DNA from: Pseudomonadota bacterium
Lineage (GTDB): Bacteria > Pseudomonadota > Alphaproteobacteria > Rhizobiales > Pleomorphomonadaceae
DNA length: 64,000 bases
Direction: 5' to 3'
Assembly (NCBI GenBank): GCA_023436885.1
Contig: JAEZHI010000016.1
Span: 1-64,000 of the forward strand
The notes beneath the pieces are model-generated. The model saw only the letters and a program-made list of their open reading frames with translations. It made no database searches and had not been told where the DNA came from. Position numbers and translations under genes: made by a program. Of the stretch, positions 17,055-24,926 are shown in pieces. Position 1 is the stretch's first letter, and the number at the start of each line of letters is the position of its first letter.

Positions 17055-17975
17055 ATGACCATTATCCTGAAGGACGAGGATCTCCGGGGCTATGCCTTGA
17101 TGGACGTTGCGATTGACGCCGTGGAGAAGGTCTTTTCGGCGCCGGCGCGCGATGAGGTAGTGGCGCCGCCCCGTCATCACGTGGCGTTTCCGGGGCGGGG
17201 CGTTCTGGTGTTCACGGGGGGCGGCGTGCTGGGCGACAATCCGCTCGCCGGCTTTCGTATCTTTGAAAGCTACGTCGTGCCGGGGCAAACGCAGCTCGTC
17301 CCCGTCTGGTCGGCCGATGATGGGAGGCTCAAGGGCCTCTTCCTCGGCAAGCGGCTGGGCGCTATCTGCACCGGCGCCATCGGTGGCGTCGCCATCCGGC
17401 ACATGAGTTCGCCGGACGCCCGCGTCGTCGGCGTCGTGGGCAGCGGCCAGCAGGCGCGAACCCAGCTGGCGGCGGCGGTGGCGGTGCGGGATATCACTCT
17501 GGCGCGGGTCTTTAGCCGCGACGAGGCGCATCGTGCCGAATTCGCCGAGGAGATGCAGCGGGAGCTCGGCATCGAGGTGGAGCCCGTGGGGAGCGTGCGA
17601 GAGGCGGTCGGGGATGCGGACATCGTTCTTTGCGCCACGTCGAGCCCCGAACCAGTGGTCAGCGCCGCCGATCTGAAGCCGGGTGCTCACGTCAATACGC
17701 TCGGCCCCAAGGACGTGGACGCGCATGAGCTGGCGTTCGACGTGGCGGAGGTGGCGAGGGTCATCGCCACCGACTCCCGGGAGCAGGCCAATGCCTATGC
17801 CGTGCCGTTCTTTTTGGAAGGCTCGGGCCATGAGCAACGCATGATCGAGCTGTCCGACATCGTCGCGGGAAAGGTGTCGGGGCGGGGAGCGGCGGGGGAG
17901 ACCACCTTGTTCTGCTCGGTCGGTCTGGCGGGCACTGAAGTGGCAGTGGCCTCGGCGATCTTCGACAGTATTTGA
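17055..17975 (+). CDS. Ornithine cyclodeaminase / mu-crystallin family protein, copy 1
   Basis: A 306-residue member of the ornithine cyclodeaminase family. The NAD-binding loop is VVGVVGSGQQARTQLAAAV near residue 125; an ADLKPGAHVNTLGPKDVDAHE block near 205 and TGAIGG near 112 are family signatures. Members cyclise ornithine to proline, or reduce cyclic imino acids. With the preceding ureohydrolase it forms a two-gene unit. A close paralogue starting with nearly the same residues lies at 22414-23334. Confidence 0.92.
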   Translation: MTIILKDEDLRGYALMDVAIDAVEKVFSAPARDEVVAPPRHHVAFPGRGVLVFTGGGVLGDNPLAGFRIFESYVVPGQTQLVPVWSADDGRLKGLFLGKRLGAICTGAIGGVAIRHMSSPDARVVGVVGSGQQARTQLAAAVAVRDITLARVFSRDEAHRAEFAEEMQRELGIEVEPVGSVREAVGDADIVLCATSSPEPVVSAADLKPGAHVNTLGPKDVDAHELAFDVAEVARVIATDSREQANAYAVPFFLEGSGHEQRMIELSDIVAGKVSGRGAAGETTLFCSVGLAGTEVAVASAIFDSI

Positions 17976-18132
17976 GGGGTTCGATCAGGACCCTGATATC
18001 GGCCGTTTCGATCTCGTCGACCTCGCCCCAGCGTCAGCCTGCTTATCGAACGGCTTGTGCTGCGTCCGACGGATCGGAGCGATGCTGACGCCGCCTTCAA
18101 CCGATCGATGCCGGAGTCTGTCCTCCCGATCG

Positions 18133-18555
18133 TCAGCCGCCGCCCAGCCAGGGATCGATGATCGGCACCCCTGCTGCCTTGAAGGCGCTGGCGTCGCGGG
18201 TGGCAACGGCGAAGCCGTGGGCGGTGGCGATGGCGGCGATGTAGCCGTCGGGCGTCGGAAATCCCTTGCCTGACTGGCGGGCGGCGACGGCGAGATCGGC
18301 ATAGCGACGGGCGGCGGCGGTGTCGAAGGGGAGAATTCTTCCCTCGAACAGGCCGAGAAGCCCGTCGAGCGTCAGGGCGAGCTTTTCCTTGCGACGCCCA
18401 TCCGGCAGCGCGCCGATGCCGAACAGCAGTTCGGCGAGGGTGACGCTGGAAAGATAGAGCGTCTCCGCCGCTTGCTCGTCGAGCCAATCGCGAACGGCGG
18501 GATCCGGAGCTGGCTTCATCGCCTCGGAGACGACGTTGGTGTCGAGGACGATCAT
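18133..18555 (-). CDS. PIN-domain ribonuclease toxin (FitB/VapC type)
   Basis: A 140-residue PIN protein. The acidic catalytic set is visible: D5 in MIVLDTNVVSE, E42 in TLAELLFGI, D102 in PTPDGYIAAIA, and D120 in TRDASAF. The N-terminal signature VLDTNVVSEAMKP.P resembles FitB of Neisseria. It would cleave RNA when free of its antitoxin. The antitoxin gene overlaps by four bases (ATGA). Confidence 0.94.
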   Translation of the reverse strand: MIVLDTNVVSEAMKPAPDPAVRDWLDEQAAETLYLSSVTLAELLFGIGALPDGRRKEKLALTLDGLLGLFEGRILPFDTAAARRYADLAVAARQSGKGFPTPDGYIAAIATAHGFAVATRDASAFKAAGVPIIDPWLGGG

Positions 18556-18806
18556 TCGAAGGTCATCGGCTTGGCCGGCGTCCGGTCACGGGTTTGCTCA
18601 AGCGCCTCGAAATCTTCATTGGTGAGGCCCGCCTCGCGGCTCAACGCCGAGAGTGCGGAGCCGATGCGCAGACGGCCGGCCGGCCGAACCGCCGCTTCGA
18701 GAATGTCGCGGATCTCGGCTTCCGTGCTGCGGCCATTGTGAGCCGCGCGCAGCTTGAGAGCGCGGTGGGTCTCTTCGGACAGGTTGCGAATGGTAACGGC
18801 GGGCAT
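18552..18806 (-). CDS. FitA/VapB-type antitoxin (ribbon-helix-helix)
   Basis: An 84-residue protein. The N-terminus VTIRNLSEETHRALKLRAAHNGRSTEAEIRDILEAA (residues 4-39) is a ribbon-helix-helix DNA-binding fold. The C-terminal tail with Arg residues would block the PIN active site. It heads a two-gene operon and likely autoregulates through the GATATCA dyad upstream. Confidence 0.92.
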   Translation of the reverse strand: MPAVTIRNLSEETHRALKLRAAHNGRSTEAEIRDILEAAVRPAGRLRIGSALSALSREAGLTNEDFEALEQTRDRTPAKPMTFE

Positions 18807-18838
18807 CCGATATCTTCCCTCGTTGTTTTGATAGCAAA

Positions 18839-18864
18839 GATATCATCTATGCATAATTGATATC
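18839..18864. promoter_or_regulatory. Operator dyad of the fitAB-like module
   Basis: GATATCA (18839-18845) and TGATATC (18858-18864) form a perfect inverted repeat with 12 bases between. It starts 33 bases upstream of the antitoxin gene. Another GATATC occurs at the antitoxin start codon. Confidence 0.65.
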
Positions 18865-18943
18865 AATAGGTGCCGAGCACGACGCGGAGGAGGCAACCCC
18901 TTCCCCTTGGGAGGGAAGGGATCGCGTTTCGGCGTGTCAGCGG

Positions 18944-20788
18944 TCAAATGCTGGCGTGCATGTCGTGCAGGCCGGCGTAGACGCCGCCGGCGGCCATCAG
19001 CGCCTGGTGGGTGCCTTCCTCGACGATGCCGTCGCGCGTCAGCACCAGGATGCGGTCGGCATTCCGCACGGTGGAGAGGCGATGGGCGATGACGATGGTG
19101 GTGCGGCCGCGCACCAGCCCCATCAGCGCCTGTTGCACCGCCCGCTCGCTGTCGTTGTCGAGCGCGCTGGTGGCTTCGTCGAAGATCAGCACCGGCGGGT
19201 TCTTGAGGAAGGCGCGGGCGATGGTCAGCCGCTGTTTCTGGCCGCCGGACAGCTTGACGCCGCGCTGGCCGATGTCGGTGTTGTAGCCGTCCGGCAGCGC
19301 CTCGATGAAATCATGCGCGTTGGCCGCCCTGGCTGCGGCGACGATCTCCTCGTCAGTCGCCTCGGGCCGGCCATAGCGCAGGTTGTCGATGACGCTGCCG
19401 CTGAACAGGTAGACGTCCTGCTGCACCACGCCGACGTTGCGCCGGAGCGAAGCCAGCGTGACGTCGCGGACATCCTGCCCGTCGATGGTCACGCTGCCGG
19501 CCTCCACGTCGTAGAAGCGGGGGATGAGGCTGCAAAGCGTGCTCTTGCCCACCCCCGACGGGCCGACGATCGCCACGAACTCGCCCGGCTCGATGGCGAA
19601 GGACACTTCGCTCAGCACCAGCGGGCCATCGTCCTCGTAGCGGAAGCTGACTGCGTCGAAGCCGATGGCACCCTTCACCCTGCCAAGCGGCCTGGCGGTT
19701 GGCCGGTCGGCAATGTCCGGCTGCTGTTCGAGCAGCTCCATGGCACGGACGAAGCCGGTGTATCCCTCCTGCCAGAGGCGGAAGAAGTTATCGAGCCGCC
19801 GCACCGGATCGACCAGCACGCCAACGCAAAGCAAGAGCGTCAGCAGGTCGGCGGCGGTGAGGCCAGCCGTGAGGATGCGGATGGCGCCGACCACGATCAC
19901 GACGATGGTGACGAGCTGGGCGAAGCCATCCATGCCGACCCACAGCAGCGCCTCGCTGCGGTAGCCCGCTTTCCTGCTGTCGAGAAACCGCTGGTTCTGC
20001 ACCTGGAAGCGGCTGAGTTCGTCGCGCTCGTTGACGAAGGACTGCACCACCCGGATGCCGCCCAGCGCATCCTCCACCCGCTCGTTGATATCGCCGATCC
20101 GCTCCTTGGTCTTGCGGAGGGCGACATTCATCCGGCTGCTGAAATGCGACGCATAAGCCACCGCGAAGGGGATCAGCAACGTGATCAGCAGGGCAACGAT
20201 GGGATCGATCCAGGCGAGGACCGCCATGGCGCCGCCGAACTTGAGGACGCTGATGGCAAAGTCCTCGGGGCCGTGGTGGAAGAGTTCGCCCAGCCACAGC
20301 GAGTCGTTGCTGATGCGGCTCATCAACTGGCCGGTGCGCTGCTGGTCGTAGAAGCTGAAGGACAGCTTCTGGCAGTGCTCGAACAGCTCGCGGCGCACCT
20401 GCGCCTCGATCTTCGCGCCCATGGCGTGGCCCTGGTAGTCTACGAAATAGGTCGCCAACGCCTGCACCAGGAAGACGCCGAGCATGGCGCCGCCCAGCAT
20501 CAGGATCTGATGAAACGCATCCGGCGCACCGGCGAGACCCGACAGCCGGTTGATGACCTCATTGGCGATCAGCGGCATGGCCACCGCCGTGGCGGCGACC
20601 AGGATGGCACAGATCAGATCGGCCAACAGCAGCGGCAGATGCGGCCGGTAGTAGGCGACAAAGCGCCTGATACGGGCGCGTGATTTCTGGCGCGCCGGAG
20701 AGGCGTTGCGGGAAGAAACGAAGCGGGAGAGGAAGCTGTTACGGCGTTTGTGCCCGCGCTTCTCCCCGGTGAGATTGTTGGAAAGCAT
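18944..20788 (-). CDS. ABC exporter, fused permease and ATPase (MsbA/MDR-like)
   Basis: A 614-residue half-transporter. Residues 1-40 are a basic cytoplasmic leader. About 45-345 form a six-helix type I exporter domain with the coupling segment FYDQQRTGQLMSRISND. The ATPase at about 370-610 has Walker A GPSGVGKST, the signature LSGGQKQR, Walker B VLIFDEATSALD and the switch His in IVIAHRLSTV. It would work as a homodimer exporting lipids or drugs. No partner half-transporter gene is nearby, and the substrate is unknown. Confidence 0.94.
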   Translation of the reverse strand: MLSNNLTGEKRGHKRRNSFLSRFVSSRNASPARQKSRARIRRFVAYYRPHLPLLLADLICAILVAATAVAMPLIANEVINRLSGLAGAPDAFHQILMLGGAMLGVFLVQALATYFVDYQGHAMGAKIEAQVRRELFEHCQKLSFSFYDQQRTGQLMSRISNDSLWLGELFHHGPEDFAISVLKFGGAMAVLAWIDPIVALLITLLIPFAVAYASHFSSRMNVALRKTKERIGDINERVEDALGGIRVVQSFVNERDELSRFQVQNQRFLDSRKAGYRSEALLWVGMDGFAQLVTIVVIVVGAIRILTAGLTAADLLTLLLCVGVLVDPVRRLDNFFRLWQEGYTGFVRAMELLEQQPDIADRPTARPLGRVKGAIGFDAVSFRYEDDGPLVLSEVSFAIEPGEFVAIVGPSGVGKSTLCSLIPRFYDVEAGSVTIDGQDVRDVTLASLRRNVGVVQQDVYLFSGSVIDNLRYGRPEATDEEIVAAARAANAHDFIEALPDGYNTDIGQRGVKLSGGQKQRLTIARAFLKNPPVLIFDEATSALDNDSERAVQQALMGLVRGRTTIVIAHRLSTVRNADRILVLTRDGIVEEGTHQALMAAGGVYAGLHDMHASI

Positions 20789-20962
20789 GAGTGATCATGT
20801 CCCATTGTGCACAGAGGGTTTTGCGGCTGGACATGATCGCTTTCATTTCAATCTCCCTCGGTGAAGAGCGGCTAATATGCCGGTTTTGCGGCGGTATGAC
20901 AACGATTGGCGCGCCGCGTCCGCCAAATGCCGGTAAGGCGTGTCGTTGGAATATCGACGATG

Positions 20963-21015
20963 GCCGCCGCGCGTTTGGTGGTGAATGCCATCGGCGCCGT
21001 GGTGCGGCAGGGATA
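20963..21015 (+). pseudogene. 3' remnant of a duplicated ureohydrolase gene
   Basis: The bases encode AAARLVVNAIGAVVRQG and a stop, identical in protein to the end of the ureohydrolase at 16137-17048 apart from the first residue or two. Upstream of about 20960 the similarity ends. With the cyclodeaminase copy at 22414 it shows that the two-gene unit was duplicated and the second ureohydrolase deleted. No other feature is visible in 20789-20962. Confidence 0.85.
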
Positions 21016-22410
21016 GGAGCGCTATTTTGGGATTTGAACAGCCTGGCAGATGTAACCTGCCATGGCCATTCGATAGCTGTTCTTCGATGGGTGTCAGCCC
21101 GTCACAACTGGAATGAACTTTCCAATATATACGTAAGGTTCGAGATCGAAGACTTTATCGAGCTCTTCCGAACTATAGATGGTAACCCGGCGTAATTCGT
21201 CCGACAGCGCGTTGGTCACCATAGCTAAGCGCCAAAATTGATCCGACATAAGCCCTTTGTCGTGTTCGTTTCTTGTTAAGTAGAATTGAGGGTTTGGACT
21301 CGATGTGCCCTTTACCTCCACGTTTAGTGTTGTCTTTCCTTTTGTAAATCTAAAATCGTGTCCGCACGGAAGGTCTGTAACCCGCCTATGGCTATATCCT
21401 TTTGATTCGTAGTACTTGATTACAGCTTTCTCTGCGGCTTGCTCTACCATCTTTCGTTGGGCCGGTGTGCCAAACCCTTTCATCGGATCTGCAGCATCGA
21501 GCTCGGGATCGGGCGGATTGTTGGTGGTCGGATTTTTTATCGCAACAAGAGCTAGCTCTGCCAAGCGTCTTTTGAGCAGTTTAAAGACGCGCTGTTTATT
21601 TCCCTTTGGGTCCTTAATCCCGGCAGGATCCTTTAGAAATGAGTACTTACCTTGCTGGATTGAGGGGTCAGAAAAAGGGGCATTGCGTTCGGCTGGAGGA
21701 ATGAAGTAGGCGGTTCTGCTAGTTATGCAATAGGACCAAGCGTCCGCCGGCTCTGCAGGGGACTCCTGGATGTCATCCGTGAGTTCAGGTGGACGGAACC
21801 AGCCACCATGGAGCTTGGCATCCTCATACCAACCTACGATATGAATCCCTTTGTGCTTGGGATTTTTGGCCAAACAAATAACTGTCCAGCCATCGGGGTC
21901 GTCGTTCGATGGTGCGTAGCCTTTCCCCTGTGGTGGAACGTAGCAATGATAGACACCATTTGAATCTGGGAGGAAATTGAACGCTTCGTGGCCACGGCCT
22001 TCAGTTTCTTTGCCTTTTTGCGCTTTTAGCCAACGAAAGTTGCCATAAACCTGCTCACCGCGGTACCATTCAGACCAGCCGAACTTAACCCATAGCACCT
22101 TTGAAAAATCTGGCATTCTTACTTCCCCGAAACAAACGCCGCCTATACCTATGGTTGTATATTCGCCTGTAAATCTGTCAAGCGCTAAAATCCTGCCAGA
22201 CTCTTGTAATTGAACGTAATTTTCATGATTAGATCCGGGCTTCAGCGCTATTAGGAGTTCTGTTTGTTCCTCTACTGAAAAATGCGGTCAACCCGCCCTA
22301 GAAGTCCACTTTGTCGCGTTGCGATAGTTCTCTAGGGCCAGTGGCGGCTAGTCAGTTCACAACGCCTTCGCTAGTATTTTGTACAACTGAAAAGCTGCAG
22401 TGAGAGCGCT
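21016..22410. other. Low-GC insertion with 7-bp flanking direct repeats
   Basis: GAGCGCT occurs at 21016-21022, just after the ureohydrolase remnant, and again at 22404-22410, just before the second cyclodeaminase start. Removing the sequence between one copy and the other restores a stop-to-start spacing of about ten bases, comparable to the six-base gap in the intact pair. The inserted 1.39 kb is visibly AT-richer than both sides. I see no terminal inverted repeats and no transposase. The insert holds the DUF3883 gene and about 290 bases of AT-rich upstream DNA. Confidence 0.65.
21094..22116 (-). CDS. DUF3883 (NOV_C) domain protein, predicted restriction-type nuclease
   Basis: A 340-residue protein of two parts. 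Residues 1-130 (WYRGEQVYGNFRWL, then GWTVICLAKNPKHKGIHIVGWYEDA) form a beta-rich region I cannot assign; it could read modified or methylated bases. Residues 225-335 match DUF3883, a PD-(D/E)xK-like nuclease fold: AVIKYYESKGY, then GHDFRFTKGKTTLNVEVKGTSS, where Asp and the Glu-x-Lys are candidate catalytic residues, and FYLTRNEHDKGL. The domain occurs in phage-defence and restriction proteins. Codon use is AT-richer than the neighbours and it sits in an insertion, so transfer is likely. Confidence 0.75.
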   Translation of the reverse strand: MPDFSKVLWVKFGWSEWYRGEQVYGNFRWLKAQKGKETEGRGHEAFNFLPDSNGVYHCYVPPQGKGYAPSNDDPDGWTVICLAKNPKHKGIHIVGWYEDAKLHGGWFRPPELTDDIQESPAEPADAWSYCITSRTAYFIPPAERNAPFSDPSIQQGKYSFLKDPAGIKDPKGNKQRVFKLLKRRLAELALVAIKNPTTNNPPDPELDAADPMKGFGTPAQRKMVEQAAEKAVIKYYESKGYSHRRVTDLPCGHDFRFTKGKTTLNVEVKGTSSPNPQFYLTRNEHDKGLMSDQFWRLAMVTNALSDELRRVTIYSSEELDKVFDLEPYVYIGKFIPVVTG

Positions 22411-22413
22411 TCC

Positions 22414-23334
22414 GTGACCATCATCCTCAAGGACGAAGATCTCCAGGGCTATGCCTTCATGGGCTTTGCGATCGACGCCGTCGAACGGGCTCTGGCGGCG
22501 CGGGCGCGTGGCGAGGGCGTGTCGCCGCCGCGGCATCATGTGGCCTTTCCCGGCCGTGGCGAGCTGGTGTTTACGGTGGGCGGCGTGCTCGGCGACATGC
22601 CGCTCGCCGGCTTCCGCGTCTACGATACCTTCGAGGGCAGCGAGCATTCGCAAATCGTCGCCGTCTGGTCGGCCGATGACGCCAGGCTCAAGGGCCTGGT
22701 CCTCGGCGAGCGGCTGGGCGCCATCAGAACCGGCGCCATCGGTGGCGCGGCCATCCGGCACATGAGCTCGCCCGATGCCCGCGTGGTCGGCGTGGTGGGC
22801 AGCGGCCTGCAGGCTCGGACGCAACTCGCCGCGGCGGTGGCGGTGCGCAACATCGACCTGGCGCACGTCTATAGCCGCGACGAGGCGCGCCGCACCGCCT
22901 TCGCCGAGGAGATGCAGCGGGACCTCGGGATCGAGGTTCAGCCCGTCGCGAGCGCACGCGAGGCGGTCGGCGACGCCGATATCGTCATCCTCGCCACGTC
23001 CAGCTCCCGGCCGGTGATCGCCGCAGCCGACCTGAAACAGGGCGCGCATGTCAACACGCTTGGGCCGAAGACCATCGACGCCCATGAGATCGGGCTCGAC
23101 GTCGCGGCCGCCGCGTCCCTCATCGCAACGGATTCCACCGAGCAGACGCGCGCGTATGGATCGCCCTTCTTCCTTGCCGGCTCGGCCCACGAACGGCGCC
23201 TCAGCGAGCTCTCCGCCATCGTGGCGGGTATGGCGCCCGGCCGTGGAGCGGACGAGGACACGACGCTGTTCTGCTCGGTCGGTCTGGCGGGCACCGAGGT
23301 GGTGGTGGCCTCGGCGATCTTCGACAATCTGTGA
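22414..23334 (+). CDS. Ornithine cyclodeaminase / mu-crystallin family protein, copy 2
   Basis: A 306-residue paralogue of 17055-17975 with the same length and nearly the same start (MTIILKDEDL.GYA). The NAD loop is VVGVVGSGLQARTQLAAAV. It starts with GTG at 22414. The upstream partner gene is reduced to a stub at 20963, so this copy is now separated from its original operon promoter and may be silent or read from the AT-rich insert. The frame is intact without stops. Confidence 0.9.
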   Translation: MTIILKDEDLQGYAFMGFAIDAVERALAARARGEGVSPPRHHVAFPGRGELVFTVGGVLGDMPLAGFRVYDTFEGSEHSQIVAVWSADDARLKGLVLGERLGAIRTGAIGGAAIRHMSSPDARVVGVVGSGLQARTQLAAAVAVRNIDLAHVYSRDEARRTAFAEEMQRDLGIEVQPVASAREAVGDADIVILATSSSRPVIAAADLKQGAHVNTLGPKTIDAHEIGLDVAAAASLIATDSTEQTRAYGSPFFLAGSAHERRLSELSAIVAGMAPGRGADEDTTLFCSVGLAGTEVVVASAIFDNL

Positions 23335-23344
23335 GGGGTCCCAA

Positions 23345-23515
23345 GAGCCGATATCGGCGGCTTGCTTCATTCTGCCTGAGGTCCTGGCCTTCGCCAGGAT
23401 GACGGCCTGATAGGAGCGGTATGATGCTATGTGGTTGTTCGGTAATATAAATCTGTCATCCTTGCGAAAGCGAGGACCTCAGGCCGAACAGAGCTCAACG
23501 CCGATATCGCGCTCC
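23345..23515. repeat. Long inverted-repeat element, copy A
   Basis: An arm beginning CTGCCTGAGGTCCTGGCC (23372-23403) is matched in inverse orientation by the arm ending GCGAGGACCTCAGGCCG (23456-23487). Outer short arms CCGATATCGGC near 23348 and GCCGATATCGCGCTC near 23500 also pair. The element fills the spacer between the cyclodeaminase gene and the epimerase gene and could fold as a long hairpin in RNA. No gene is seen in 23335-23572. Confidence 0.75.
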
Positions 23516-23572
23516 AGCAATGTGAGGCTCAGGCAGCTAAGGGGCTCCTCGATCGATATTGGTGGAGGTCCC

Positions 23573-24388
23573 TTACAGCAGACCTTCCTCGGCGGCCTGA
23601 TGGATGGTGCGGATGACCGGCCGGAAGCCGAGGCGGCGGCCGAGCGAAGCGTCGACGTGGAGGTGCCAGGGGTTGTCGAGCGGGGAGGACGAGGGTTCCA
23701 TCGTGCTTCCGGCGAGCTCCACCAGCTCGTAGATCGAGGTGGGCGCCTCATCAACGATGTTGACGATATGGCCATCCATGGCGCCGGTCAGCGCGAGGGT
23801 GACGGCGGTGGCGATGTCGCGGTGGTGGACGAGGCTCATCCGCTTGGCGGGGTGCATGTTGAGGCGCGGGGCATGGCGCGGCAGGTCTTCGAGATGGCCG
23901 TCGCCTTCGCCATAGACGAAGCCGAAGCGCAGGATCGCCCAGGTCAGCCCGCTGTCGCGCAAGAGGTTTTCGGCAGCGAGCTTGCTGGCGGGGTAGGCCT
24001 GCTTGGGGTCGGCGGGATCGTCCTCACGGCCGGGACGCGGAGTGTCGACGTTGTAGACGTTGGTGGTGCTGGCCATGATGAAGCGGGCGCCGGGGGCGTG
24101 CTTCTGAGCGGTGGCGATCAGGTTGCGCGTGCCCTCGAGGTTGCTCTTCCAGATCAGGTCGGTGTCGGGCGTGCGGAACACCGCCGCGAGGTGGACGATG
24201 GCCGAGACACCCGCCACCGCCGGCCCGAGCGAGGCGGGTTCGAGGAGGTCGGCCTCAATGGCCGTCATGCCGGATGGCGCCGACTTTCCGGCGCGTAGAA
24301 GGGCGCGGCAATCGAGCCCGGCCGCGGCAAGGCGCGGCAGAAGGCGGGCGCCGACGAGGCCGGTGCCGCCGGTGACAAGAATGGTCAT
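23573..24388 (-). CDS. NAD(P)-dependent epimerase/dehydratase-like oxidoreductase
   Basis: A 271-residue extended-SDR protein. The cofactor loop is TGGTGLVGARLL at residues 6-17, the catalytic motif is YPASK near 143 (Tyr and Lys three apart), and ASTTNVYN precedes it. Such proteins act on nucleotide sugars or reduce aldehydes and ketones; I cannot choose. The start codon at 24388 overlaps the MarR stop (ATGA), so both genes are one operon. Longer open frames upstream are inside the MarR gene. Confidence 0.9.
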   Translation of the reverse strand: MTILVTGGTGLVGARLLPRLAAAGLDCRALLRAGKSAPSGMTAIEADLLEPASLGPAVAGVSAIVHLAAVFRTPDTDLIWKSNLEGTRNLIATAQKHAPGARFIMASTTNVYNVDTPRPGREDDPADPKQAYPASKLAAENLLRDSGLTWAILRFGFVYGEGDGHLEDLPRHAPRLNMHPAKRMSLVHHRDIATAVTLALTGAMDGHIVNIVDEAPTSIYELVELAGSTMEPSSSPLDNPWHLHVDASLGRRLGFRPVIRTIHQAAEEGLL

Positions 24389-24846
24389 GGCTTGGGTCCT
24401 TTCGCGAGATGCGCCTCGAGCCGCTCCGTGGCGGTTTGCAGAACTCGGACCGTCACGGCGATGTCCGCCTCGTCCATGCCGCCGAAGGCGACTTTTCTGA
24501 TGAAGGTGAGATCCGGCAGCATGCTCCAGAGCGCGTCGCCGGTGGCGGTCAGGCGCAGGCGTTTCTGGCGCTGGTCGGCCTCGTCGGGCTGCTGCTCGAT
24601 CAGCCCCTTGCGCACCAGCGTGGCGACGATGCCGGTCATGGTGGCGCGCTCGATGGAGAGAAGCCGCACGAGATCGCGCTGCATGGTCGGGCCGGCGGTG
24701 GCGAGCTGGTAGAGCACGTACCACTGCACCGAGCCGAGATCATAGGGGCGTAGCGCTGCGTCCATGACGGCCCGGCCGGCAAAGTAACAGCGCTTGGCCC
24801 AGGCGCCGACGAGGTCTTGGGGGGAGGGGGAATGTTCGTCGGGCAA
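24385..24846 (-). CDS. MarR-family transcriptional regulator
   Basis: A 153-residue winged-helix protein with the MarR layout: LGSVQWYVLYQLATAGPTMQRDLVRLLSIERATMTGIVATLVRKGLIEQQPDEADQRQKRLRLTATG covers about residues 37-103. The DxRxK-type wing (DEADQRQKRL) is clear. It is first in a two-gene operon with the epimerase-like gene and probably represses it through the dyad upstream. Confidence 0.93.
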   Translation of the reverse strand: MPDEHSPSPQDLVGAWAKRCYFAGRAVMDAALRPYDLGSVQWYVLYQLATAGPTMQRDLVRLLSIERATMTGIVATLVRKGLIEQQPDEADQRQKRLRLTATGDALWSMLPDLTFIRKVAFGGMDEADIAVTVRVLQTATERLEAHLAKGPKP

Positions 24847-24869
24847 CGAGTGTTCTCCATATCGCTAGT

Positions 24870-24891
24870 TACCTAGCAAATATGTAAGGTA
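24870..24891. promoter_or_regulatory. Dyad upstream of the MarR gene
   Basis: TACCT (24870-24874) and AGGTA (24887-24891) form an inverted repeat with 12 bases between, inside an AT-rich stretch 24 bases upstream of the MarR start. It is a plausible MarR-type operator. Confidence 0.45.
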
Positions 24892-24926
24892 CCGAACAAA
24901 TGTCAAGACGAGTGCTGCCCTCCGCA

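Noticed and set aside
14157..17837. A 1226-codon open frame on the minus strand
   Set aside because: It runs antisense across five well-supported plus-strand genes (glycolipid-binding, GNAT, GFA, ureohydrolase, cyclodeaminase). High GC keeps stops rare in this frame, and its translation has no family motifs and is rich in His, Arg and Gln as usual for such shadows.
18857..20683. A 608-codon plus-strand frame
   Set aside because: It is antisense to the ABC exporter, which has all ABC motifs. The shadow shows no domain.
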